A stretch of 64,000 nucleotides of DNA from Euclidia mi (lineage: Eukaryota > Arthropoda > Insecta > Lepidoptera > Erebidae): NCBI GenBank assembly GCA_944739405.2, contig OX123192.2, positions 44,568,486-44,632,485 of the forward strand, given 5' to 3'. Positions 21,834-31,938 of this stretch are shown piece after piece. Both the position numbers and the translations under genes were made by a program. A model generated the notes under the pieces. That model worked only from the letters and a program-made list of their open reading frames with translations. It was not told the origin of the DNA and made no database searches. Numbering within the stretch: the stretch's first letter is position 1; every line of letters starts with the position of its first letter.

Positions 21834-23089
21834 TATTTACCTTCAAGAAACAACTATAAAGTAACACTACCTTGTCCAGTTTCTGACTATCGAATATAAT
21901 ACAATTTCTTCCAGAAAAGACCTTTAATAGTCTACGAATCACCAAATGACCAACACAATCAATATAACGTGTTGACTGATATCACACTAATATATCCCAG
22001 AAATCTGATCTCGATTTCCTCCAAAAATATCCTTCAACTTGTCTAAAGATATAGAGAAGCGCTAAAGAAAATTGGATTGGAATAAACAGCTTGGATAGCA
22101 ATATCGTTTGGATCGGTCGGCACTGTTTCCGTTCCTTGAATCAATGCGAATACGTCGAGACCGGGTGGCAAAAAGTAATTGGTATTAGAGTGTTATAAGC
22201 GAATAGCGTGGCCAATTCATTCGTCGGGCCGTTCAACGCTATTGTTAGAAGATATTTGGTGTAATCTTTGACTGTTAAAAGGGACAAAACGACTTATACT
22301 AAGAGATTATTGTATGGTATTACGAGTATAAGATATTGCTTTCTCACTGTGTTTACTGTAAGGTTTTGTGATCGGTAGATGGTTTTCAGTGAGAAATGTT
22401 AGTGTTTACAAAATAGTGGCTATAAAGTCTTGGTTTTGATATCACACCAGATTATAACTTAGAAGATTTTATGCGCTGCTATCGCAAACATAAAGCCATC
22501 TAATTTTTGCTGCAAGACGAAGTTTAGAAGTAGTCATGCGATGAAAGAAAAGACATGAGAGACAGAGAGAGCAAAATAGATGAATTTTGCTATGGGACTC
22601 CTGTACGCTTAAGGTCAGGCGGCAGGGAGTCATTTTGATAGGCAACAATAAAAAAGAGAAAAATAATCCGCGAAGGAGTTGGTCACATTCACTTTTACGT
22701 GTGTGAGACTTGAGAATCTTCTTCAAATTATTGTACTGCATTTTCTTTTTCTCCGGGGAGAATCAACAGAGTGTGTTCAACTTTGCCAACTAAAACTGTG
22801 AGCATCGATCCATGTGTCCGGACTGCAAGTGTCTACCAGATTATCTGCTGCCTTAACAGCTGATATTGCTAGTTTGCGTGTTCATATCTACATTGCTGTT
22901 TTTTTTTAATTTATTCTTAGATTTTTGCGGAAAATTCGACCACCACGGTCCTCAGTATTGAGACGGCCAGTGTCATGTCAAACTGTTTACACTACGGTCA
23001 TCAAGGAGCGCGTAAGTCATACTGCCAAGCCATCGAAATGACAATTGAAATTAGAGAATTTAGTAAATTCCTAGGGGTATTGAAGGCAG
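21834..23089. other. unassigned DNA
   Basis: No gene recognised. The minus-strand frame 22469-22741 has no motif. Sequence near 22970-23089 may be decayed 5' flank of the RTE copy that follows. Confidence 0.4.
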
Positions 23090-23590
23090 TGTAGACGCAC
23101 GAAAACCCAGTTTAACTTGAGAAGCGGTACAGTGGACAAGCAGATCGAACGGTTCCATGGACAGCTATACACGATTACACGAGCACCTGTTACTACTCTA
23201 GCCACTGACCCTAGAGCTGGATTAATCCGACACTATACTGAAAATATCCAGGCCGTCAGCATGCACGAGATAAGTGTAGCCCTAGAACAACTAAAAAACC
23301 AAAGTCACCGACATAGCTCGCCAAATAGCCAGGCTGAAGTGGCAATAAAGAGCAGGGCACATAGCGTGAAGAACCGATGGCCGTTGAGACAGGCGGGTTC
23401 TGGAGTGGTGACGACGTACCGGACGACGCAGCAGGGGTAGGCCTCCCGCTAGGTGGACCGGCGGTCTGCTTAAGATTTTGGGAAGCGGTTGGATGCGGGC
23501 GGCTCAAAACCGGTCTTTGTGGGGAACCTTGGGGGAAGCCTATGTCCAGCAGTGGACGTCTCTTGATCGACATGATGACAGTGAAGAATT
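23090..23590 (+). mobile_element. internally deleted RTE-type LINE
   Basis: The upstream part translates to the segment before RT (PRAGLIRHYTENIQAV, HEISVALEQLKNQ). At about 23300 it joins directly to the extreme C-terminus (VTDIARQIARLKWQ, then GRPP-x-RWTDD-like, SGWMRAAQNRSLWGTLGEA, VQQWTSLDRHDD). The whole polymerase domain is absent. It ends near CCTATGTCCAGCAGTGGACG and ATGATGACAG. The frames are shifted relative to each other. Confidence 0.7.
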
Positions 23591-23949
23591 AAAAGTAAAA
23601 AGTTGTGGAGTTAAGTACAGTGAAGTGAAGTACAGTACAGTGCAAAAGTCGTTAGTGTTGATGCTGTCCGCGTCGAGATCAAACGACGCGGTGACGTGTA
23701 AAGTGTACGCAAGAGTCATCTGCGTTACTCGGTGTTTTCTTCCAATTCCGTTACCCCGTCCGTAACAGTATTATATACCTACTGAATCACTGGTACTGGT
23801 TTTCTGTACGCCTTTCCTTACACCAAGTATATTACGTCACTAATTTAGAGTTTTTCTTTCTTTAGACAAATATTTTATTATTATTAACAACGCAACACAT
23901 GCACACACTCATAAACATAATAATATCGTGTATATTATCGTGTATATTA
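23591..23949. other. unassigned DNA
   Basis: No gene recognised. AGTACAGTGAAGTGAAGTAC-type short repeats occur near 23615-23640. Confidence 0.4.
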
Positions 23950-24215
23950 TCACCATACCTGCCTCCGTGGTCCAGTGAGTAGCGTATGCGTCTGCTGATC
24001 GGACGTCCCGGGTTCGATTACCGGTTCAGGTAAAGTTTTACTGGGTTTTTCTAAATCGTTGGTAGCAGCATGGAGTCTTGTGATGTGCCCAGTAACGGCA
24101 ATAGGCTCACCCCCTATTACGTGAGAGCTAAACATTCATGGCGAAATGTAGGAGTAATATTACAACTCTGCCTACCCCTTTGGGGATAAAAGCTTGAGTC
24201 TATAAAAATATTATC
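23950..24215 (+). repeat. tRNA-derived SINE, family B (best copy)
   Basis: The head GCCTCCGTGGTCCAGTGAGT resembles an A box and CGGGTTCGATTACC is a B box. The body has AATAGGCTCACCCCCTATTACG and ACATTCATGGCGAAATG. The tail reads CTCTGCCTACCCCTTTGG, GGATAAAAGC and then (A)-rich sequence. The tail resembles the 3' end of the RTE LINEs in this window (24.95 and 54.9 kb), suggesting RTE-driven mobilisation. Confidence 0.75.
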
Positions 24216-24300
24216 ATAAATACATTTCAAAAAAATTTGTTCATTTTAATTATTTACTTGAAAACCATTTTACTGTACGTTATGATGTAGGTACCTGTAT

Positions 24301-24434
24301 GATTAATTATAATTTCAGTAAGGTTACTAAATAACAACATCTGATGCCATGTCCCATGTCTGGCGAGCTCACCAGACATGGGATATGGCAACAGATGTTG
24401 TTATTTAGTAACCTTACTAAAATTGTAATTAATC
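24301..24434. repeat. 134-bp foldback, 63-bp arms
   Basis: The left arm 24301-24363 starts GATTAATTATAATTT. The right arm 24372-24434 is its reverse complement with four mismatches. The 8-nt spacer is CGAGCTCA. The arms contain CTAAATAACAACATCTG and CATGTCTGG. A MITE or foldback element is likely; no target duplication is obvious. Confidence 0.85.
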
Positions 24435-24784
24435 AGTAATAAGGGTTTACCTAGTATACTCCTGTCTCTTAAAAATAATTGTTCATCATCGGTTGTACCA
24501 TGTTTTAGGTAATTTATATATTCATGTATCTTTGTATAGAAAAGTTACATACTTGTTTTCAAATACATTTTAAAAATATACACAGTGGGGGAGCGTCATG
24601 ATGCAATAATTGAAATATTTCATATCATTTTACGAAGAGAAAGAAACATTTTTGGGAGTAGCTGTTTTTAAGAAGACCACGAGATTCTTTTCTTTAAAGT
24701 GCCAACTTAATTAGAAAATTCTATAACTGTTTTATATAACTAAACTAAAAGCTATATAATTTTTGTTAGTATGACGTTATCTGA
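24435..24784. other. unassigned DNA
   Basis: No gene or repeat recognised. Confidence 0.4.
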
Positions 24785-24985
24785 CCGGATTGGAGACATC
24801 TTAAAAAAGGACAGGGCAGAAGAGCATCTACCTAAACAGAAGAGCATGGATGAAAACTTCTAAGAGTGAATGCAGCAAAAAAGGTATGTCAGGATTGTTG
24901 CAAATGGCGTTCCGTAGTCTCTGCCTACCCTTCCAGGCAACAGACGTGAGTCTATGTATATATGTATGTATGTATGAAGTTTGTA
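24785..24985 (+). mobile_element. RTE-type LINE 3' end fragment
   Basis: Translation gives a decayed C-terminus (DRIGDILKKDRAEEH, then KVCQDCCKWRSVVSAYPS) in shifted frames. TCTCTGCCTACCCTTCC follows, ending in a (TATG)n tail around 24957-24975. It is the same family as the minus-strand copy at 54871-55790. Confidence 0.7.
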
Positions 24986-25394
24986 TGAGCGTATAATATA
25001 CAGAGCAAATCAGTGGGTCCCCTTTACGTGCGCTCTGTTGAACTAGCCGTTTACACCGTGTTTGTACATTTATGACCCTGCCGTGTATTAGGTATATTTC
25101 TAATACTCAGAATGACGCAAACGCGAAGTTACAACTGCCACAGTATGTTGTTGTTTTGTTGTATACTATTTTTTATTTGCTACTCAAAGACTAAAAAAAT
25201 ATTGTGAAGTATAGTTTTAGGGTCTTATCATGAAGAATAATAGTTTTAGGCTTTTATTATAGCCTTGTTTATAATCTGCCTCACAGCTTGGATTCTCGTT
25301 ATGAGAAAGACTAGGCCATATAAGCCAACTGACCACAACTGGTCACCAGACTTAATGTCTTTCGAGTACAAAAATGTATATAACAAGCTTGCTT
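24986..25394. other. unassigned DNA
   Basis: No gene or repeat recognised. Confidence 0.4.
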
Positions 25395-25530
25395 TCGATT
25401 CGATTTTCGTCAACGGTTTTACCAAGCGATAAACAACAATTCAGTTTGCACATAACTTCGAAAAGTTATTGGTACGCGCTGTGGTTTTGAACTCGAGACC
25501 CTGTACGTAGTTGTAAAAGCTACTATTACA
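25395..25530 (-). repeat. tRNA-derived SINE, family C (minus, degenerate)
   Basis: CACATAACTTCGAAAAGTTATTGG and CGCGCTGTGGTTTTGAACTC are the reverse complement of the family C middle and B-box region, as at 44955-45148. The head is decayed. Confidence 0.55.
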
Positions 25531-26244
25531 GTATTATATTCTATGGTAAAAATACTAAGTAGGCATTGGACTTATAGACAAATGAGAAGCATCTGTTTCA
25601 AAAATTGGGTCTAATAAATATTGACGACTTGTTGACGACAGTTTTCATAGCCGCATTAAAATTTCTTAATGTAGGGCTAGTTTTGCCTAATATCTCTAAA
25701 AGTTAAATAAAGATACAAAGCGTTATGTGATCAACTTAAAAATGGTAACTTCTGTTTTTCATCCACATAACACAAGTAGGTAAAGTTTCAGCTTGATCCC
25801 AGGGGTGTCCGAAGAAAATTTATAGTTATTAGTGTTTGTACTCATTTTTACCGACACTAAACTTCTGTGCTGTCCCTTGGGCGTAAGTTACGGATATTGT
25901 TTATTGTTCTGTGTAGTTGGACCTATTATTACATTCGTTGGACACACATAACTAGAAAAATATTGAGCTCTCTGAAGACGCGTTAATGTCTAGGTATAAT
26001 TGTGAATGCTGTTATTTACGATCGAATTTTGAATATTCTTATTTTTCTGGTGGTTAGAAATTCTAAGTGCTTATAATTACTGGGTGGTGCCAATAGCTAA
26101 TCTAACGATCTGCTTTTCACTGAAATAATTGTCGGTTTTGTGGCAAGAGTATAAAAGGTATAAAAGCCTATCTCTGGCATCTGTGCACTCACGTGTAAAT
26201 GCGTAAAAATGGTTAAATCGAACTTGGATCCCATTTTTTTCAAC
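25531..26244. other. unassigned DNA
   Basis: No gene or repeat recognised. Confidence 0.4.
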
Positions 26245-26440
26245 ATGAATTTTTGGTCCCACGTAATAGGGGGCGAGCCTATTGCCGTACCGGGCACATT
26301 ACCAGACTCCGTGCTGCTACTAAGAATTTCCTAACGGAAAAACCCAATAACACTTTGCCCGACCCGGGAAGCGAACCTGAAACCTCCCAATCGCACGCGC
26401 ACATTTATGCCGTGAGACAAACGAGGCAGTCCAATACCAA
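26245..26440 (-). repeat. tRNA-derived SINE, family B (minus)
   Basis: Plus-strand CACGTAATAGGGGGCGAGCC, TTGCCGTACCGGGCACATTA and the inverted B box GACCCGGGAAGCGAACC match the reverse complement of the copy at 23950. The open frames over it are shadows. Confidence 0.65.
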
Positions 26441-27254
26441 CGTTGGGAACGTTTTACGGAGATGAGATTTACGGAGGCTCAAAATTGTTAGCTCGCCTGT
26501 ATCACCGCGGTTTAGACATGTTCTATGGTTTAAGATACGGCTTGGGTATATGATCTTGCAGACTTCACTTAAAAACTGTTAGGGATCTTCATCTCAGTAG
26601 ATATCGATGACTAAACACAGGTTCTCTGTGGCACGGTGAGATATACTTTTGTGTGACAAGTAACCGATTCTGTAAACCAGACGACAACAAGCCCGCTTAC
26701 CCTCACTAATCTATAGAATCTTGCAGCCAAAACATTGCATCCTACTTCTCATTCTTATACTATAGTTATGTAGCTTTCAATTACTTTATACTTATCATCA
26801 TCGTCATCTTAGTATTTTCCTAGTTGCAATACAAGACACTCGCCTTGGAGTTTCTGAATACTAAACATGTGCGTCGTAAGTCAGGGTTTTCTATTAATAA
26901 CAGGCGTTTGGGCAGACTGTAATTACTCAAAATGGCACAAATGTTCAAGCACTATTAAGACCTTTAAGCCACCCGAAACACTTAAAACATGGGCAATGGA
27001 AGTTCGGAACAATTACGTCATTATTCCGTGGGGGAAGGAGACACAGGTACACAATAATATGCCCCTCTCTTTTCCTCAACAATGACGAATCTGTAGCTCT
27101 AGTTTTGTAAGGGTTAATTCACATTGGTATGGAAGACATACGCTTTTAACGCGATGAATTTGAAACCTCGTTATGGTGTATTTTTTATCTTTCTTATACA
27201 TTCACGCCTCTTTTTTCGAAGAGATATGCATAGATGTAATATAACGTTCACATT
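26441..27254. other. unassigned DNA
   Basis: No gene recognised. A 72-codon frame at 26867-27085 has no motif or context and is not called. Confidence 0.4.
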
Positions 27255-27365
27255 TCGCCATGTTATAAATTTAGGTGCCACGTCATAGAGGGCCTATTGC
27301 CCCAGTTTTACCTGACCCGGGAATCGAACCCTCGTTCAGCTGATACTCTATCCACTGAACAATAT
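27255..27365 (-). repeat. tRNA-derived SINE, family B (minus, partial)
   Basis: CACGTCATAGAGGGCCTATTG and the inverted B box GACCCGGGAATCGAACCC are followed by a head ending CCACTGAAC. Part of the body is deleted relative to the 26.3-kb copy. Confidence 0.6.
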
Positions 27366-28064
27366 AATGTTTAATACTATTATAAAAATTAATTCACAGT
27401 AGCCTCATGACCACCATTAGCAATAAAATAGCGACCTTCAATTAGATTTCAGGTGCTTTACAGAAACCGCAAACCAAGGTAATCGAAACTTCTTACAGTT
27501 TACCAGCAGTAGTAGTGCAGCCGTAACAGTTGTATAATTTAAACATCTTTAATAGACAAAATTATTTTGGTACTTCTACTATGTCGTCAATATAAACGAA
27601 CGCCGCCATGTTGATTTGAATCGACCCTAAAGAACAAACCCACAAATGTGATCAAAACAATAAGGGTTTTGAGTCCACTCTACAAATTGTTCCAACTTGA
27701 AATAGGTACCAGATTTGCATTTAATAGTGGCTTTTAGAAAATCGTTACGTATTGAGGGCTGTTTATACACTAGTGGTGAGTATTATGAGCCGTTTTGAAT
27801 TAGGTAACTTACACAGAATATTTTGAATGGAAGGTACAGATGTGGCTAGCTTTTGTGATGAATTGTATGGGAGGTGTTTGTAGGAGTAAAGTGATTATAG
27901 TTTGGTATATAATAATGGATGGTTTTGCTTGCTGACATCGGATGAATAGCAAAAGAACTATAGGACTTCAACAAATCGCTATTTTAGGCATCCCTCTCAT
28001 TAGGTATGCGCGTTTCTCAAGCGGGTGCTTGGCATGCGCCTGGCGTCTGTTCAATATGCGCCCA
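27366..28064. other. unassigned DNA
   Basis: No gene or repeat recognised. This is the left flank of the hAT-type element. Confidence 0.4.
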
Positions 28065-28072
28065 ACACTATT

Positions 28073-28967
28073 TAGCGATGGACGACTCGAGTTATTTAAC
28101 TCGATTAACTCTAGTTAGCCCCTGAGCGATTCAACTCGATCTGCTTTTATGTTAACTAGAGATAACTCGGTTGGCATCGTTCACAATATGGCAACTCGTC
28201 AACTCGTCGCGTCGTCACCCAAAGTAACGTAACGAGTTAGGGTGAGATCGAACATAACCATCCCGTAACTCGTCAATGATACGACTCAACTCGCTGTTAG
28301 CGAGTTGACCGAGTTGTAGTCTTGACGTGGCATTGTCGCTTCGTTGATAACTCGGCTAACTCGCAACTCGTTGACTCGTCGCCGCGTCGACTCAACTCGT
28401 CAAGGTCGCAGAGTGATCCGTTGAATATAATTTTTGTTTGTAATATGATTGTTAATTTGTAATATTGTTATTGATTTGTGAGTTACATTCACGGGAGATA
28501 TTTTCTCAAAATTAACCAGTGATCTGCGTATTATATCACGTTTTATTCATTTAGTGTACCTACCTAGTACCTACCAAGCGTATGAAATATTAACGAAAGA
28601 AATAAGCCGACGATCCTCCCTCTGCATTCCTACTTCCGAGTTGGCCAGTGTTAACTTGGCAGCTTGGCTTGCCTGCCTGACTCGGTTGACAGGTTTTATT
28701 TGCATTGTACAAGTTAGAGCCAGCGAGTTGACGCCAACTCGGTGACTCGGTAATTCGCTCGGCAGCTCGGAGGTTCTACACAACTGTTATCGAGTTGGCA
28801 CCGAGTCGACACCAACTCCGTGACTCGGTAACTCGCTCCGCAGCTCGGAGGTTAGCACTGTTATCGAGTTGGCACCGAGTCGAGTCAACTCGAGTTGTAA
28901 CTCGAGTTATTCAATAACTCAACTCGAGTAGGTCGAGTTGGAAAATTGACGACTCGTCCTATCGCTA
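28073..28967. mobile_element. non-autonomous hAT-type element, AACTCG-rich
   Basis: The 895-bp element has termini TAGCGATGGACGACTCG and, inverted, TAGCGATAGGACGAGTCG. It is flanked by a perfect 8-bp duplication ACACTATT (28065-28072 and 28968-28975). An 8-bp duplication and a TAGNGNTG-like terminus are hAT hallmarks. The outer thirds (about 28080-28400 and 28635-28945) hold about 27 copies of AACTCG or its complement CGAGTT, counted by eye. The AT-rich middle has no transposase. hAT transposases often bind short subterminal motifs, so these are candidate binding sites. Two near-tandem copies of an about 80-bp block lie at about 28725-28885. Confidence 0.85.
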
Positions 28968-28975
28968 ACACTATT

Positions 28976-29336
28976 TTGTACTACAGAGTGAACGCCGTGT
29001 ACCCTCGAGGATCGTGCCGCCCAATGTGGGTTTAAAAAGTCGGCTTTAAGGTGTAATATTGTGGTGAACCACTATTAGTTTACTGAACCACCGTATAACG
29101 TAGACAAAAATGCACCCTCTATCTCCTTCCATCCATCTTAATACTAAACAAACACTGCCGTAGTTACAAATTACATGATTAGAGAAACCTTTGATATCCG
29201 AGACATATTATGAAATGATATTCACTATGTAGTAGCTTTTTATATGGCTGATTACTAATATAGTGAAATGAAGTATGAAAGATTCAGTTGCTAAGTAACT
29301 CTATTAAGCTATGACGTACAGAGTCCAGTAATATTA
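28976..29336. other. unassigned DNA
   Basis: No gene or repeat recognised. Confidence 0.4.
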
Positions 29337-29540
29337 TCTTATCTGCTGGTCCTGGGTTCGTCACCCAGTCGTGATCTGAGTTTTACGAATTTGCGGCTTC
29401 AGCACGGAGTCTGAGCAACAACAATAGATTCGGCCCCTATTACGTGGGGCCTATAAATTCGTAGCATGGTGAAATGTGTGTGTAATATTACACCTCTGCC
29501 TACCCCTGCGGTGATAAAGGCGTAAGTGTATACAATAAAA
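29337..29540 (+). repeat. tRNA-derived SINE, family B
   Basis: The B box CTGGGTTCGTCACCCAG is decayed. The body GCCCCTATTACGTGGGGCC and the tail CTCTGCCTACCCCTGCGG followed by GATAAAGGCGTAAG match family B. The 5' A-box region is lost. Confidence 0.65.
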
Positions 29541-30494
29541 AATAAGGTGCTGATAAAGTCTATTCCCTGATCACCGCGTTTGTATAAATATACCCAATAA
29601 CCCAATCTAAAATAAAAAACCAGTATCAAAACAATATTTTAAAACATTTTACGCAGCATAACCTACATAAGTAAACCTATACTACACATACAACAAACTA
29701 TACCTACTGGGCGGAAGCCCGTGCAGGTCAACTCATCTTTAGCATCACTGAGCTGCACTGACTTCTACTCCCTGCACCTGAGTCCGGTGCAGGGAGTGGC
29801 GAATGGTCTCAGGGGTAGCGCAGGTCGTGAAGATCCCTAAGGCAAGGCTGGTGGACTATCCTTCCCGAGGTTGCCACCCGTTTTTGGTCCAGTTCCTTCA
29901 GAAATGGATGCAACCAAAACCTCCAGCCGAAACAAAGTAACAGGCACTTCGCACATGCACACATACACACACAGAGACACATCTCTTCACCGCGCCCCTT
30001 TGTGGTCGGGTGGGCGCGGGCTCGTAGGACCTGCGCTAGGACCTGCGCAGTTGAGCACCGAACGCGGGGATGACGAAGTCCTGGGGGGTCCCGAGCGGCG
30101 CTGGCGGTAATGTGACCGTGAGGCAACACGCCCTCTTTGGTCCCGATTTCACGCTAAACGGTAGCCCTCGCTGTGAGCCGCAGCGGGGGAAATGGCTATC
30201 GTGTACCGTCACAGGGCCACAGGCTAGGGACGTGGGGTCCGCATCAGCAGTTGGAATTTATTTCGGCTGTTGATGTGGTGGGTGAAGGCTATACTGAAGG
30301 CGCAAGCGAGGGAAGACGGATGGAGTTGGTAACTCGGCTCCGACCTTTGACCCGAGCGGGCGCCCGATGTCGTGCTGTAAACCAGCCTTGCGTTCCTATA
30401 TCCCTCTGGTAATCCTAACGTCCGGTATGACGTTCCCTGTTGCGGGCTCCATGGAGGGTGGGAAACCAGAGGGATGAAGTCTTTAAGTAAACGT

Positions 30495-31938
30495 ATGGAT
30501 ACCAATATCCCTTTTATTACCCCAACCGCAACCGCGACGGGAACCATCCCCCAAGGACGTGACTTTAGCGCTGGCTAACGCTAGTACTGGTCCCGTCCTT
30601 ACAATCGTCAGCCCGTTTGAGATCAAGCGGGAAGACGACTCCTCCTTCGCGGGCTGGCAAGTGGTGAGTCACCATAAGGGCAAGGGTAGCCCCGCTGCTA
30701 CCAGTTCCACGAAGAAAAAGAGGAACAACAGAAGCAAAAGACAGCGCATGGCAATTAGGCGGAAGGCTGATTAAGCCGCTGCTGCTGTCGGTACTAAAAC
30801 AGCTGAGCAGGCTGCCGTCGCAGGTCCCGGCAATGTGACCAGTGCGCAGCCCACAATCAGCAGTGAGGGGTGCAAGAAGGCCGGAGGCAGTACGGGGAAG
30901 CCGCTTGCCGCCAAGCGGCGGGCTGGTCACCCCGGACGACAACCAGCTACAGCACCACCGAGCAACACGGCAGGTAAAACTGCAGGAAACAAGGACAGAG
31001 GTGAGGCCAAACGTGCTCTCAACGAGACCAGTTCGCCTCAGGGAGACCACAAGAAGCCCCGCCTCGACTCCTCCAGGACGACAGTAGGTAAGTCCTACGC
31101 ACAGGCCTCCAAGGCGTCCCTGAGTGTTGCAGTAACATGCAAACGCACAGGGAACTTGCCGAAGGAGTTGGTGGACCAGGTACTCCGGGAGCTCCAAAGG
31201 AAGTTCCTGAGTGACGCCTGGTCGACCAAAACCCCCAAACGCCCCGCTCCAGCGTTCACCGGGAAACCCGTACACGCGGACGGGGTCCTCAAACTTTGGT
31301 GCGCCGACGAGGCAACGCGTACCTGGCTGACGGAGGCAGTCTCTCTCCTGGTCCCACCACCGAGCTTCAAACTGGCGGTCAGGGGCCAGGAAGAGACCCC
31401 GAAGAGAGTGCGGTGTGGCATTGTCGTACCCGACGAACAGGGGGTCTTGGACGACGTACGCGACGTGGGTCGCGCTCTGGAGTTCCAGAACCCCTGGTTG
31501 GAGGTTGACAAATGGTCGATGTTGCACTCCGAAAGGCAGTCAGGTGGGTGGTTCCTGGTGGTGGGCGTCCCAGAGGAACAGGTCCCGATCCTGTTGAAGA
31601 ACGAGCGCCGCCTCGCGTTGGGGGTGGGTGCCGCCTACGTCAGGTTCCGGGACCCTTCAGGTAAGTTTGTCTACCATCCTCCGGACGACAACTCTACACG
31701 AGTCAAGCAGGACTTAAACACCAAGCCAGGGTACGACGCAGAACCCGGCCCGTCAGAGCCGGCCGCGTCTGGCTCGGGGGCTGGCCCGTCAGCCGAGGGT
31801 AACTCGGAAGATGAGAGCCTGCTCCTAAGCCCGGTGCGGCGGGACGACGGGGTGGAGGCTGGCGACATCCTGGCCGGCCTAACGCAGCTGACGGTCGGGG
31901 AGGTGGTGACATCATCCAAAGATGAACCCTCTGCCTAG
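30495..31938 (+). pseudogene. LOA-type LINE ORF1 (nucleic-acid-binding)
   Basis: The main frame is open from before 30559 to TAG 31936-31938, except for one TAA at 30772-30774. The likely original ATG at 30495 (MDTNIPFITP) is one frame off, so a frameshift also lies between 30497 and 30559. The N-terminal part is basic (KKKRNNRSKRQRMAIRRKA, AAKRRAGHPGRQ), suited to RNA binding. The middle (residue about 200 on) has WLTEAVSLLVPPPSFKL and VRCGIVVPDE, the conserved region of this ORF1 class. The acidic Ser/Gly/Pro tail follows. I see no CCHC knuckles. The last 17 nt overlap ORF2. Confidence 0.7.

Noticed and set aside
30565..31527. 320-codon minus-strand ORF
   Set aside because: It is an antisense shadow of the GC-rich LINE ORF1 and has no motif of its own.
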